A stretch of 61,861 bases of DNA. Source: DATJLY01 sp035604195 (lineage in GTDB: Bacteria > Pseudomonadota > Alphaproteobacteria > ATCC43930 > CGMCC-115725). This document shows, in pieces, positions 25,529 through 35,911 of the stretch. Both the position numbers and the translations under genes were made by a program. Location of the stretch: assembly GCA_035604195.1 (NCBI GenBank), contig DATNIY010000012.1:1-61861 (forward strand), in the 5' to 3' direction. Position 1 is the first letter of the stretch. Each line of letters starts with the position of its first letter. The notes below the pieces were generated by a model. The model saw nothing but the letters and a program-made list of their open reading frames with translations. It did not search any database and had not been told where the DNA came from.

Positions 25529-25957
25529 GTGCGGCTCTATTTCGCTTACGGCTCGAACATGGTGACGCGGCAGATGGCGAAGCGCTGCCCTCGCGCGCGG
25601 CTCCTCGGAACCGCCGTTCTGCCGGACCACCGCTTCGCCATCGCCGGCAGCGGCTTTGCCACCATTGTGCCTAGGCCGAGAGCGCGCGTGTGGGGCGTGG
25701 TGTGGCGGCTGGCGCCCGGCGACGAGGCCGCGCTCGACCGTTACGAGGATGTCGCGGGTGGCGTCTACCGGCGGCAGCATCGGCCGGTGCGCCTCGACGG
25801 CCGGCCGCAATCCGCCCTCATTTACGTCGCCGCCGCCCGCCCGTCAGGACGCGCGCGGCTGGCCTATCTCGCCGCGATCCTCGCCGCGGCCGAGGCATTT
25901 GCGTTTCCCGAGGATTACCGCCGGGAGCTAGAGGCGCTCCTCGCTCACGCCGGCTGA
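25529..25957 (+). CDS. Gamma-glutamylcyclotransferase-fold protein
   Basis: A 142-residue protein of the AIG2/GGCT fold. The defining YFAYGSNM loop is at residues 3-10 and the strand GVVWRLAPGDEAALDRYEDV is typical. Family members release 5-oxoproline from gamma-glutamyl compounds, but many bacterial copies have no known substrate. A GTG start immediately before the conserved loop was chosen; it lies 7 bases after the NUDIX stop codon, so these are likely co-transcribed. Its end overlaps the end of gluQRS on the other strand by 13 bases. Confidence 0.85.
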   Translation: MRLYFAYGSNMVTRQMAKRCPRARLLGTAVLPDHRFAIAGSGFATIVPRPRARVWGVVWRLAPGDEAALDRYEDVAGGVYRRQHRPVRLDGRPQSALIYVAAARPSGRARLAYLAAILAAAEAFAFPEDYRRELEALLAHAG

Positions 25958-26802
25958 TCCGGCAGTCCCGCCAGTGCCCGGACCGCGGCAGGAGTGCGGC
26001 CCGCTTCCCTGAGCGCGCGCAGGGTGAGCGCCCGATCGCGCTTGGCATAGCGCCGTCCTTCCGCGTCGGTCAGAAGGGCATGATGGCGATAGCGCGGCGT
26101 CGGCAGCGCCAGCAGCGCCTGGAGCAGCCGGTGCACATGCGTCGATGGAAAGAGATCGATGCCGCGGATCACCAGGGTGATGCCTTGCACCGCATCATCG
26201 ACGGTGACCGCGAGGTGATAGCTCGTCGGCGCATCTTTGCGCGCCAGCACGACGTCGCCGAAGGCCAGCGGATCGGCGGCGACGGGGCCGGCAAGCTCGT
26301 CCTCCCAGGCCAGCGGTCCGGTGAGCGACAGCGCCTTGGCGACATCGAGCCGCAGCGCAAAAGGCTGGCCGGCGGTGGTCCGCCGCATCCGCTCGGTCGC
26401 GTCGAGCCCGCGGCAGGTGCCGGGATAGAGCGGCCCCTCCGGCCCATGCGGCGCCGCATCGGCACCGGCGATTTCCGCCTTGATCGCGGCGCGCGTGCAG
26501 AAGCAGGGATAGACCAGGCCCTGCGCCGCCAGCCGGTCGAGCGCCGCGCGATAGTCGGCGATATGCTCGGATTGGCGCCGCACCGGCCCGTCCCAGTCGA
26601 GTCCGAGCCAGGCAAGGTCCTCGCAGATCGCGGCGACGAACTCCTCGCGGCAGCGCGTGCGGTCGATATCCTCGATTCGCAGCAGAAAGCGTCCGCCGTT
26701 CTGCCGCGCCCGGCGCCAGCCCATGAGCGCCGAATGCGCATGCCCCAAATGCAGAAGCCCCGTCGGACTCGGAGCGAATCGGGTGACGAGCGGCTCGGAC
26801 AT
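25945..26802 (-). CDS. gluQRS: Glutamyl-Q tRNA(Asp) synthetase
   Basis: A 285-residue truncated paralogue of glutamyl-tRNA synthetase that lacks the anticodon-binding domain and puts glutamate on the queuosine of tRNA-Asp. Marks: TRFAPSPTGLLHLGHAHSAL (HIGH region), LLRIEDIDRTRC, a zinc-binding set PCFC with a later Y-x-x-x-C, and RRYAKRDRA as the degenerate KMSKS loop. It should work after the queuosine pathway, whose genes are not in view. It is single on the minus strand. Confidence 0.95.
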   Translation of the reverse strand: MSEPLVTRFAPSPTGLLHLGHAHSALMGWRRARQNGGRFLLRIEDIDRTRCREEFVAAICEDLAWLGLDWDGPVRRQSEHIADYRAALDRLAAQGLVYPCFCTRAAIKAEIAGADAAPHGPEGPLYPGTCRGLDATERMRRTTAGQPFALRLDVAKALSLTGPLAWEDELAGPVAADPLAFGDVVLARKDAPTSYHLAVTVDDAVQGITLVIRGIDLFPSTHVHRLLQALLALPTPRYRHHALLTDAEGRRYAKRDRALTLRALREAGRTPAAVRALAGLPDQPA

Positions 26803-26882
26803 CGGCGCGCGAGCTTAGCAAGGCGCCGCGGCGCGTGACATGAGCGCTCGCTTCTTCTATCGAAGGCGCAAAGGAGAAGCCG

Positions 26883-27554
26883 ATGCCTTCAATCCTGCCG
26901 AATCTCGAAGGGCCCGTCCGCAAGCCCGCCAGCGGCGGTCCGGCGCTGAGCCTCGTCGTGTTCCTGCACGGCTTCGGCGCCGATGGCGACGACCTCATCG
27001 GCCTCGCGCCCTATTGGGCGCCGCTTCTGCCCGACACCGAGTTTCTGTCGCCGCATGCGCCTTATCCCTGCGAGATGGCGCCGTTTGGACGCCAATGGTT
27101 CAGCCTGCAAAGCCACGCGCCCGAGAGCATGCTCGCCGGCGCGCGCGCGACGGCACCCCTCATCGATGCCTTCCTCGATGACACCCTGGTTGCGCGCAAT
27201 CTCGATGAGTCGCGCCTTGCGCTGGTCGGATTCTCGCAGGGAACCATGATGTCGCTGTATGTCGGCTTGCGGCGCGCCAAGCCGTTGGCGGCGATCATCG
27301 GCTATTCGGGCGCGCTGCTCGGCGCCGAGACGCTCGCCGGCGAGATCCGCTCGCGACCTCCGGTGCTGCTGGTGCATGGCGACGCCGATCCGATCGTCCC
27401 GGTGAGCGCGCTGCCGCATGCCGTCCGGGCACTCGAGGCCGCCGGCGTCGAGGTCGAAGAGCTGCTGCGGCCCGGGCTCGCCCACGGTATCGATCAGGCC
27501 GGGCTCGAGCGCGGCGGCCTCTTCCTCAGGAACGCCCTGGCGCGAAGCCCCTGA
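26883..27554 (+). CDS. Phospholipase/carboxylesterase family alpha/beta hydrolase
   Basis: A 223-residue serine hydrolase of the acyl-protein-thioesterase-like group. The oxyanion segment LVVFLHGFGADGDDLIGLA, the nucleophile elbow GFSQG, the acid in VHGDADPIVP and the histidine in GLAHGID are all present. It probably hydrolyses short or medium esters in the cytosol; no signal peptide is seen. An AAGGAGAA ribosome site precedes the ATG. Its last 29 bases overlap the convergent TlpA-like gene. Confidence 0.9.
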   Translation: MPSILPNLEGPVRKPASGGPALSLVVFLHGFGADGDDLIGLAPYWAPLLPDTEFLSPHAPYPCEMAPFGRQWFSLQSHAPESMLAGARATAPLIDAFLDDTLVARNLDESRLALVGFSQGTMMSLYVGLRRAKPLAAIIGYSGALLGAETLAGEIRSRPPVLLVHGDADPIVPVSALPHAVRALEAAGVEVEELLRPGLAHGIDQAGLERGGLFLRNALARSP

Positions 27555-28122
27555 GCAGCGCCAGCGTGTCCGGCGCGTCCCAATCGGCAGCGCCCTCGAG
27601 GCGACCGAGCATACGGCCGTCGGGGCCGATGAGAATGCTGGTGGGCAAGCCGCGGACGTCGAAGACCTCGCTCGCGTCGGCCTTGGGGTCGAGATAGACG
27701 GCGAGGCGATGGAGCCCATGCCGGGCGATGAATTCGCGCACCACGCGCGCGCCTTGGCGATCCTCGGAAATGGCGAGAATGGCGAGATCGGGGAGCTTGG
27801 CTTGCAGCCGCGCGAGCGAGGGCATCTCCTCGACGCAAGGCCCGCACCAGGTCGCCCATAGATTGACGAGCACCAGGCGGCCGCGAAAATCGGCGAGTTT
27901 CACGGGCTCGCCCTGCAAGGTCGTGACGGAAAGCTCGGGCGCTGGCCGCGGCGTCGGCAGCCGGCTAAACTGGCCGACGGTTTCGCGCAAGGACGACTCG
28001 CCGCGCGCGAGGAGCGTCCGCTCCGGACCGGGCGTGGAGCGCCACGTCTCGTAGACCAGCACGGCCAGCGCCGAGAGGCAGAGGACGAAGAGCACAGTGA
28101 CCGCGCGCAAGAGCCATTTCAT
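27526..28122 (-). CDS. TlpA/ResA-like thioredoxin-fold protein
   Basis: A 198-residue membrane-anchored periplasmic thiol protein. One N-terminal helix (residues 4-25) is followed by a thioredoxin fold with the redox motif WATWCGPC and the cis-Pro segment RGLPTSILIGPDG. Such proteins reduce or protect disulfides, often in cytochrome biogenesis. I took the ATG at 28122, directly before the membrane helix. It is divergent from argH with 33 bases between; tlpA beside argH-lptM-lysA is a recurrent alphaproteobacterial layout. Confidence 0.92.
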   Translation of the reverse strand: MKWLLRAVTVLFVLCLSALAVLVYETWRSTPGPERTLLARGESSLRETVGQFSRLPTPRPAPELSVTTLQGEPVKLADFRGRLVLVNLWATWCGPCVEEMPSLARLQAKLPDLAILAISEDRQGARVVREFIARHGLHRLAVYLDPKADASEVFDVRGLPTSILIGPDGRMLGRLEGAADWDAPDTLALLRGFAPGRS

Positions 28123-28155
28123 CGCCGCCGCCGACCTCCGGCGTCGCCGCGCGCC

Positions 28156-29580
28156 ATGAGCGGCAAACGGCCGGCGGCGAAGCCGGCGGCGGCCAACGCC
28201 GCCTGGGGCGGGCGCTTCGCCGGCGGCCCTGCCGAAATCATGCAGCGCATCAACGTCTCGATCGATTTCGACAAACGCCTCTATGCCCAGGACATTGCCG
28301 GCTCGCAGGCGCATTGCGCCATGCTGGTCGAGCGGCGGATCCTGTCGCCTGAAGATGGTGCGGCCATCGCCCGCGGTCTAGAGAAAATCCGCGGCGAGAT
28401 CGAAGCCGGCACCTTTCCCTTCCGCGCTGAGCACGAGGACATTCACCTCAATATCGAGGCGCGGCTCCAGGAACTCATCGGCCCGGCCGCGGGCCGGCTC
28501 CATACCGCGCGCTCGCGCAACGACCAGGTCGCGACCGACTTCAAGCTATGGGTCCGCGATGCCATCGACCGGCTCGATGGGCTGATGGCCGCGCTGCAGG
28601 CGGCTCTCATCGACCAGGCCGAGACGCACGCCAAGACGATCATGCCCGGCTTCACCCACCTGCAGGTGGCGCAGCCCGTGACCTTCGGCCATCACCTCTT
28701 GGCCTATGTCGAGATGCTCGGGCGCGACCGCGGGCGGCTCGGCGATGCGCGCCGCCGCCTCAACGAATGTCCGTTGGGCGCGGGCGCGCTCGCCGGCACG
28801 TCCTTCCCGATCGACCGCGACGGGACTGCCGCCGCTCTAGGCTTCGATCGGCCGGCCGCAAATTCGCTCGACGCCGTCTCCGACCGCGACTTCGCCCTCG
28901 AGTTCCTCGCCGCCGCCGCGATCGCCGGGAGCCATCTGTCGCGCTTCGGCGAGGAACTGGTGATTTGGACGAGCGAGCCCTATCGCTTCATTCGCCTCAG
29001 CGACGCCTTCACCACCGGCAGTTCGATGATGCCGCAGAAGCGCAACCCCGATGCGGCCGAGCTCGTGCGCGCCAAGGCGGGAAGGCTCATCGGCGCGCTC
29101 GCCGCGCTTCTGGCGGTGATGAAGGGCCTGCCGCTTGCCTATGCCAAGGACTTGCAGGAAGACAAGCTCCCTGTGTTCGAGGCCGCCGACACGCTCGAGC
29201 TTTGTCTCGCCGCAACCACGGGAATGGTGCGTGATCTCACGGTCGACGCCGAGGCGATGCGCCGGGTTGCTGCGAGCGGCTATAGCACCGCCACGGATCT
29301 CGCCGACTGGCTTGCGCGCGCGCTCGGCTTGCCGTTCCGGGACGCGCACCGCGTCACCGGCGCCATCGTCAAACGCGCGGAGGCGCTCGGCTGCACCCTC
29401 GCCGATCTGCCGCTCGCGGAAATGCAGCGCATCGAGCCGCGCATCACGGCCGGCGTCTTCGAGGTGCTGACGGTCGAGAAATCGGTGGCGAGCCGCACCA
29501 GCTTCGGCGGCACCGCCGCCGCCAATGTCGCGCGCGCCGTCGCTGCGGCACGCAAGCGCTTTCTCGCTAAGGAGTCATGA
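28156..29580 (+). CDS. argH: Argininosuccinate lyase
   Basis: A 474-residue enzyme splitting argininosuccinate to arginine and fumarate, the last step of arginine synthesis. The fumarase-superfamily signature GSSMMPQKRNPD is intact, together with NAAWGGRFAGGPAEIMQ, DIHLNIEARL and HTARSRNDQVATD. The N-terminus has about ten extra Ala/Pro/Lys residues. The stop codon is overlapped by the start of lptM (ATGA). Confidence 0.97.
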   Translation: MSGKRPAAKPAAANAAWGGRFAGGPAEIMQRINVSIDFDKRLYAQDIAGSQAHCAMLVERRILSPEDGAAIARGLEKIRGEIEAGTFPFRAEHEDIHLNIEARLQELIGPAAGRLHTARSRNDQVATDFKLWVRDAIDRLDGLMAALQAALIDQAETHAKTIMPGFTHLQVAQPVTFGHHLLAYVEMLGRDRGRLGDARRRLNECPLGAGALAGTSFPIDRDGTAAALGFDRPAANSLDAVSDRDFALEFLAAAAIAGSHLSRFGEELVIWTSEPYRFIRLSDAFTTGSSMMPQKRNPDAAELVRAKAGRLIGALAALLAVMKGLPLAYAKDLQEDKLPVFEAADTLELCLAATTGMVRDLTVDAEAMRRVAASGYSTATDLADWLARALGLPFRDAHRVTGAIVKRAEALGCTLADLPLAEMQRIEPRITAGVFEVLTVEKSVASRTSFGGTAAANVARAVAAARKRFLAKES

Positions 29581-29738
29581 TGACGGGGATGATTCAGCGC
29601 GGCATTGCGCCCGCCCTTGCGCTGTTGCTCGTTGCGCTCGCGTTGGCGCTGCCGCTCGCGGCATGCGGCAAGAAGGCGCAGCCCGAGCCGCCGCCCGGCG
29701 TGTCCGATACTTTCCCGCGCACCTATCCGAGCCAGTGA
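29577..29738 (+). CDS. lptM: LptM-type small lipoprotein (LPS translocon maturation)
   Basis: A 53-residue lipoprotein. A hydrophobic signal (ALALLLVALALALPLAAC) ends in the lipobox LAAC, followed by GKKAQPEPPPG and a terminal FPRTYPSQ, the layout of alphaproteobacterial LptM/YifL proteins. In E. coli LptM helps mature the LptD-LptE LPS translocon in the outer membrane. It overlaps the argH stop (ATGA) and is itself overlapped by a GTG start for lysA, the common argH-lptM-lysA order. Confidence 0.85.
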   Translation: MMTGMIQRGIAPALALLLVALALALPLAACGKKAQPEPPPGVSDTFPRTYPSQ

Positions 29739-31036
29739 GACCCCGCGTGGCCGACGATCTTCCGGGGGCGCCCGATTTCGCCTATCGCGGCGGGACCCTT
29801 CATGCCGAGGAATTGCCGCTCGCCGGCATCGCCGAGGCGGTGGGAACGCCGTTCTATTGCTATTCCTCCGCCGGGCTTGAACGGCAGTACCGACGCTTCG
29901 TCGCCGCCTTCGCCGCTAGCGAGGCGCTGGTGTGCTATTCGGTCAAGGCCAATTCCAACCTCGCGGTTATCGCGACGCTGGCCCGCCTCGGTGCCGGCGC
30001 CGATGTTCTCTCGGAAGGCGAATTCCGCCGCGCGCTCGCGGCGGGCGTGCCGGGCGAGCGCATCATCTTCTCGGGCGTCGGCAAGACGGCGGCCGAGATC
30101 GCCTTTGCCCTTGCCCACGACGTCCACCAGATCAATATCGAGTCGTTTCCCGAGCTCGAGGCAGTGAGCCAGGTCGCGAGCGCCATGGGCAAGAGCGCGC
30201 CCATCGGCATTCGCGTCAATCCGGATGTCGATGCCCGCACCCACGCCAAGATCAGCACGGGGTTGAAGGAGAACAAGTTCGGTATCGACCTCGCTCATGC
30301 CGGCGATGCCTACCGCCGGGCGCGGGAGCTGCCGGGACTGCGCCCGCTGGCGATCGCCGTCCATATCGGCTCGCAGCTCATGGAACTCGCGCCGTACGAA
30401 GCCGCCTTCGCCCGCGTGGTTGAGCTGTACCGCGCGCTCGCGCCCGAAGGGTCGGCGCCGTCCCGGCTCGATCTCGGCGGCGGCCTCGGCATCCGCTACC
30501 GTGACGAGCGTCCGGTGGCCATCGAAGATTATGCGGCGCTGGTCAAGCGACTCACCCATGGGCTCGGCGCCAGCCTCGCCTTCGAACCCGGCCGCTTCAT
30601 CGTCGGCAATGCCGGCGTGCTGGTCGCGCGCGTGGTCTATGTCAAGGAAGGGATGGCGCGCCGCTTCGTCATTCTCGACGCGGCGATGAACGATTTGATC
30701 CGGCCGGCGCTCTACGATGCCTGGCACGAGATCGTGCCGATTACGGCGCCGGCGCCGAACGCCGCGCGCATGCCGGTGGATGTCGTGGGACCGGTCTGCG
30801 AGACCGCCGATACCTTTGCGGTGGCGCGGCCGCTGCCGCCGCTCTTTGCCGGTGATCGGGTGGCGCTGCTTTCCGCAGGAGCCTATGGCGCGGCGATGCG
30901 ATCGGAGTACAATACGCGGCTGGCGGTGCCGGAAGTCTTAGTGCGGGGGTCGGAATTCGCCGTCATTCGGCCGCGGCCGAGCTATGAGGCCGTCCTGGCG
31001 CAGGACAGGATGCCGAGTTGGCTCGCCGCGGGTTAA
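29735..31036 (+). CDS. lysA: Diaminopimelate decarboxylase
   Basis: A 433-residue PLP enzyme making lysine from meso-diaminopimelate. The cofactor lysine is in CYSVKANSNLAV; the pyridine-binding GGGLG, FEPGRFIVGNAG, and the active-site GPVCETADTFA and GAYGAAMRSEYN are intact. There is no ATG ahead of the conserved FAYRGGTLHAEELPLAGIAEAVGTPF start; I used the GTG at 29735 that overlaps the lptM stop, though a GTG at 29747 is equally possible. Confidence 0.96.
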   Translation: MRPRVADDLPGAPDFAYRGGTLHAEELPLAGIAEAVGTPFYCYSSAGLERQYRRFVAAFAASEALVCYSVKANSNLAVIATLARLGAGADVLSEGEFRRALAAGVPGERIIFSGVGKTAAEIAFALAHDVHQINIESFPELEAVSQVASAMGKSAPIGIRVNPDVDARTHAKISTGLKENKFGIDLAHAGDAYRRARELPGLRPLAIAVHIGSQLMELAPYEAAFARVVELYRALAPEGSAPSRLDLGGGLGIRYRDERPVAIEDYAALVKRLTHGLGASLAFEPGRFIVGNAGVLVARVVYVKEGMARRFVILDAAMNDLIRPALYDAWHEIVPITAPAPNAARMPVDVVGPVCETADTFAVARPLPPLFAGDRVALLSAGAYGAAMRSEYNTRLAVPEVLVRGSEFAVIRPRPSYEAVLAQDRMPSWLAAG

Positions 31037-31052
31037 GGTTAATGTGGCGACG

Positions 31053-33482
31053 ATGCACGATGCCGAGACCCGACCCGCCCGCCCGCCGGCTTCCCCGGAA
31101 GGATTGACGCGACGACTGCGGTTGGCCCATGCAGCGCTGCTGTGGGAGCGCGGCTGGCCGGCGCTGTGGCCCGTGCTCGGCGTGGTCGGTCTCTTTCTCG
31201 CCTTGGCGTTGTTCGATCTGCCCGCCCGTCTCCCCGGTCTTGGCCATGCCGCGCTGCTGTTGATCTTCGCTGCGGCCCTGGGTGTCGCGCTGTTGCGCGC
31301 GCGCCCCCAAATTCGCCTGCCCGACCGCGAAGCGGCGCGGCGCCGGATCGAGACCGCGAGCGGTCTCGAGCACCGTCCGCTCGCCGCGCTCAATGACCGA
31401 CTCGCCGGCGGCGCCGGCGATCCCGAGACCGTGGCGCTGTGGCAGGCGCATCGCGCGCGCATGGCGGCAGCGGCGCAACGGCTGCGCATCGGAGCGCCGG
31501 CAGCCGGGCTCCTGCGGCGCGACCCTTATGCGCTGCGCACCGTTCTCGCGCTGGCGCTGCTCGTCGGCGCGGTCGATGCCGGCCGTGATTGGTCCGATCG
31601 CATACTGCGCTCGTTGACGCCGAGCATCGGCCCGATCGGTGCCGTCGCGTCCGTCGGGCTCGATGTCTGGGTGACACCGCCCGATTACACCGGCCTGCCG
31701 CCGCAATTCCTGCCGGCAGCCACGCCGACGGAGCCGATCGCCGTCCCGGTCGGCAGCGGCCTGCTCGCGCAGGTGCATGGCGGCAACGGCATCCCGCGAT
31801 TGGTGCTCGACGAGCACGCCGCGGATTTCAGCCGCATCGACGAGAGCAACTTCAAAGGCGGCGCCGTCATCAAGACCGGCCGCCATCTATCGGTCGTCCA
31901 GGATGGCCGCACGCTCGGCGCCTGGCCCATCACGGTGGTGCCGGACCTGCCGCCGACCATCGCCTTTGCCAAGCCGCCGCAGCACACCGCACAAGGCGCG
32001 CTGAAGCTCGAATATCGCGCTGCGGACGATTACGGCGTCGAAGCGGTGAAGGCGATCGTCCGCCGCAAGGGCGACCCCTCCGGCGAACCGCTGACCTTCG
32101 ACTTGCCGCTCCCGGGTCAGCACCTCAAAGAGGCGAGCGCGGCGAGCTACCACGATCTCACGCCGCATCCCTGGGCCGGTTTGCCGGTCGAGATCACGCT
32201 GCAGGCGGCCGATGCGCTCGGCCAGACCGGCAAGAGCGAGACGATCGAGACCGTTCTGCCCGAGCGGGTTTTCCACCATCCCGTCGCGCGCGCCATCATC
32301 GAGGCGCGGAAGGACCTGACGCTTCATCCCAAGGATCGGCAGCCGGTGGCGGAGACGCTGTCGGATCTGTCGCTTCGGCCGGGTCTCTTCGGCGATGACG
32401 TCGTCGCCTTCCTGGCGCTGCGCACGGCGCAGGCGCGCCTCCTCATGAGCCGCGAAGACGCGACCGTGCCGACGGTGCAGCAGTTGTTGTGGCAGACGGC
32501 GCTGCGCATCGAAGAAGGCCGCGTGCCGCTCGGCCAGCAGGATTTGCGGCAGGCGATGCAGGCGCTGCAGGACGCGCTCGCCCGCAATGCGCCCGAGGCG
32601 GAGATCGAGCGCCTGATGCGCCAGCTGCAAGCTGCAATGGACCGCTACCTCCAAGCGCTCGCCCAGAACATGCAGCGCCAGGGCATGCAGAATATGCAGC
32701 CTGTCGATCCCTCGCGCATGCTGACGCGGCAGGATCTGCAGAACATGCTCGACCGGATGCGCGATCTTTCGCGCACCGGCGCGCGCGACCAGGCGCGCGA
32801 CCTGCTGTCGCAACTGCAACAGATGCTCGAGAACCTGCGCATGGCGCGGCCGATGCAGATGCAGAACGGCCAAAGCCAGTCGATGCAGGCGATGCAGCAG
32901 ATGTTGCGCATGCAGCAACAGCTGCTCGACCGCAGCTTCAACCGCTCGCGTCAGCCGGGCGGCAACAATGGGGACGATGAAGGTGATGCGGCGCAACAGG
33001 ACGCCCTGCGCCGCATGCTTGGCGAGATGACGCAGCGCATGGGCGAGCAGGGCGGCGAAATTCCAGCCCCTCTCGCCCGTGCCGACCGCGCCATGCGGGA
33101 CGCCACCGGGGCGCTGAAGCGCGGCCAGCCAGGCCAGGCGGTCGGGCCGCAGACCGAGGCGCTTGACGCTCTGCAGCAGGCCGCGCGCGCCATGGCCAAT
33201 CAGATGCTCGGCCGCAACGGCATGATGCCGAGCGACGGCGATCCCGGCGACCGCGAGGGCCTCAATCAGGCGGAACGCGACCCGTTTGGCCGCTTGACCA
33301 ACGAGGAAAATGGCAATGGCGGCCTCGATGACGGCGGCGAGATGCGGATGGGAAAATCGCAAAGCGATTACGCTCTCGAAAAGGCCAAGCAGATCCTCGA
33401 CGAACTCCGCACGCGCGCCGGCGAGCGCAGCCGGCCGGAAATCGAGCGCGACTACATCGATCGGTTGCTGCGGCAGTTCTAG
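31053..33482 (+). CDS. TIGR02302/DUF4175 family membrane protein
   Basis: A protein of about 809 residues with two N-terminal transmembrane helices (around residues 28-70), one more near 150, a large periplasmic part, and a long C-terminal low-complexity region rich in Gln and Met (QNMQRQGMQNMQ, MQMQNGQSQSMQAMQQM). This is the alphaproteobacterial TIGR02302 family, of unknown function, typically next to lysA. The Q/M region is probably coiled-coil or disordered. A GTG start at 31044 has a better-spaced AAGG ribosome site than the ATG used here. Confidence 0.88.
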   Translation: MHDAETRPARPPASPEGLTRRLRLAHAALLWERGWPALWPVLGVVGLFLALALFDLPARLPGLGHAALLLIFAAALGVALLRARPQIRLPDREAARRRIETASGLEHRPLAALNDRLAGGAGDPETVALWQAHRARMAAAAQRLRIGAPAAGLLRRDPYALRTVLALALLVGAVDAGRDWSDRILRSLTPSIGPIGAVASVGLDVWVTPPDYTGLPPQFLPAATPTEPIAVPVGSGLLAQVHGGNGIPRLVLDEHAADFSRIDESNFKGGAVIKTGRHLSVVQDGRTLGAWPITVVPDLPPTIAFAKPPQHTAQGALKLEYRAADDYGVEAVKAIVRRKGDPSGEPLTFDLPLPGQHLKEASAASYHDLTPHPWAGLPVEITLQAADALGQTGKSETIETVLPERVFHHPVARAIIEARKDLTLHPKDRQPVAETLSDLSLRPGLFGDDVVAFLALRTAQARLLMSREDATVPTVQQLLWQTALRIEEGRVPLGQQDLRQAMQALQDALARNAPEAEIERLMRQLQAAMDRYLQALAQNMQRQGMQNMQPVDPSRMLTRQDLQNMLDRMRDLSRTGARDQARDLLSQLQQMLENLRMARPMQMQNGQSQSMQAMQQMLRMQQQLLDRSFNRSRQPGGNNGDDEGDAAQQDALRRMLGEMTQRMGEQGGEIPAPLARADRAMRDATGALKRGQPGQAVGPQTEALDALQQAARAMANQMLGRNGMMPSDGDPGDREGLNQAERDPFGRLTNEENGNGGLDDGGEMRMGKSQSDYALEKAKQILDELRTRAGERSRPEIERDYIDRLLRQF

Positions 33483-33544
33483 ACCGGCAACGCGAGATTG
33501 CCACGGAAGGAGCCGATCGCCGCGCCAACCCCCGATTCCGGCGA

Positions 33545-34204
33545 TCAGCCTCCGGCAACGATGGTGACGGCCACCTCGGTCGCCGCCGCCGGCGGATCTT
33601 CGACGACGGCATGGAAGGGCACCTGCGCCCCCGGCGGCAGACGTTCTTCCTTCACCGAAAAGACGCGTGACTGCAGCACACGCTGATTGCCGTCGCGCAG
33701 GATCAGCTTGAGCTTGGGCACCGGACGCGCGATCGACGAGCGGTTGACGAGGACACCGTCCACGACAAGTTCGGGAATGCCGTTTTCGCTGGCGCGGGCG
33801 GTGTTCTCGATGCTGAGATCAAGGCCATCGCCGGGTGCCGCGGTCGGCAAGCCGACGAGCGCGTAGAGGCGGCCGGCGGCCGGCCACAAATTCAATATCG
33901 AATCGCGGGCCCAGACCGCCCCGACGCCTAATCCGACGACCAGGACGAGAGCCGCCAAGAGCCAGCTGACGACAGGCTCTTCGCGGCGCGGCGGCTGGCG
34001 CAGTGCCGGAAGTTGGATCCGCTCGGGCGGGCGGGGCACTGCCGCCGGCACGGGCGGCAGCAGATCGACGGCGGGCGCGTCCGCCGGCGGCTCCTGGTGC
34101 CAGACATGGTGGCAGCGCGCGCATCGGACCATACGTCCCGATACGCCCAATGCGTGCGCGGCAACCAGATAACGAGTCGAGCAAGCAGAACAGGTGACGA
34201 TCAT
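33545..34204 (-). CDS. Zinc-ribbon (MJ0042) / DUF3426 protein
   Basis: A 219-residue protein with an N-terminal zinc ribbon of the MJ0042 type (CSACSTRY and CARCHHVW, residues 5-36), a proline-rich linker, one transmembrane helix (about 100-120) and a DUF3426-like C-terminal domain with ENTARASENGIPELVVDGVLVNRS. It should be an inner-membrane protein with the ribbon inside. In alphaproteobacteria it is regularly divergent from ftsEX, as here. Function unknown. Confidence 0.9.
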   Translation of the reverse strand: MIVTCSACSTRYLVAAHALGVSGRMVRCARCHHVWHQEPPADAPAVDLLPPVPAAVPRPPERIQLPALRQPPRREEPVVSWLLAALVLVVGLGVGAVWARDSILNLWPAAGRLYALVGLPTAAPGDGLDLSIENTARASENGIPELVVDGVLVNRSSIARPVPKLKLILRDGNQRVLQSRVFSVKEERLPPGAQVPFHAVVEDPPAAATEVAVTIVAGG

Positions 34205-34349
34205 CGCGCGGCCGGCGGTCGACGCCGGTGCTTATAGGGCGGTGCCTGCGGCAAGGCAAGCGAGCGACGCCGGTCCGGCTGGACGCCGGCCGTCGCATCG
34301 TGCATGTTCGAGCCATACGCATTACCACGATGCGAGCTGACGCGAGAGA

Positions 34350-35029
34350 ATGGTCGTCCGCTTCGACAATGTCGGCTTGCGATACGGCTCGGGGCCGGAG
34401 GTGCTGCGCGACATCACTCTGCGGCTCGAGCCGGGCTCGTTCCATTTCCTGACGGGCCACAGCGGCGCCGGCAAGACCTCGCTACTGCGGCTTTTGTACC
34501 TCGCCGAGCGTCCCTCGCGCGGGCTCGTATCGCTGTTCGGCGTCGAGATCGGCCAGCTGTCGCGCGACGCGCTGACGCCGCTGCGGCGGAAGATCGGCGT
34601 CGTCTTCCAGGATTTCCGGCTCATCGAGCATCTCTCGGCCTTCGACAACGTCGCGCTCCCCTTGCGCGTCGCCGGCGAGGCCGAAAGCCGGGTCCGCGCC
34701 CATGTCGGCGAGCTGCTCGACTGGGTCGGTCTCGCCGATCACATGAACGCGCGGCCTCCGACGCTGTCAGGCGGACAACAGCAGCGCGTCGCCATTGCGC
34801 GCGCCGTCATCGCGCGCCCGAGCCTGCTCCTCGCCGACGAGCCGACCGGCAATGTCGACGACGTCATGGCCGAACGCCTGCTGCGCCTGTTCGAGGAATT
34901 GAACAAACTGGGCACGACGCTGGTGCTCGCAACGCATAACGAGGCGCTGGCTGCGCGGCTGCGCCATCCGCGGCTCCATCTCGACAGCGGCGAGCTCAGA
35001 CTCGAACGACCGGCACTGCGGAGAGCGCC

Positions 35030-35033
<4 letters not shown>
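34350..35033 (+). CDS. ftsE: Cell division ATP-binding protein FtsE
   Basis: A 227-residue ATPase of the FtsEX complex, which sits at the division septum and controls peptidoglycan hydrolases. Walker A GHSGAGKT, the GVVFQDFRLIEHLSAFDNVALPLRV segment typical of FtsE, signature LSGGQQQRVAIARA, and Walker B LLLADEPTGNVD are intact. Its stop is overlapped by the ftsX start (GTGA). Confidence 0.97.

Positions 35034-35907
<874 letters not shown>

Positions 35908-35911
<4 letters not shown>

Noticed and set aside
31887..33362. A 491-residue frame antisense to the DUF4175 gene
   Set aside because: Mirror image of the Gln/Met-rich coding region; composition is Leu/His/Arg-heavy without motifs.
34205..34349. 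A tRNA or small RNA gene between the zinc-ribbon gene and ftsE
   Set aside because: No cloverleaf could be folded by eye; the stretch is an ordinary divergent promoter region.
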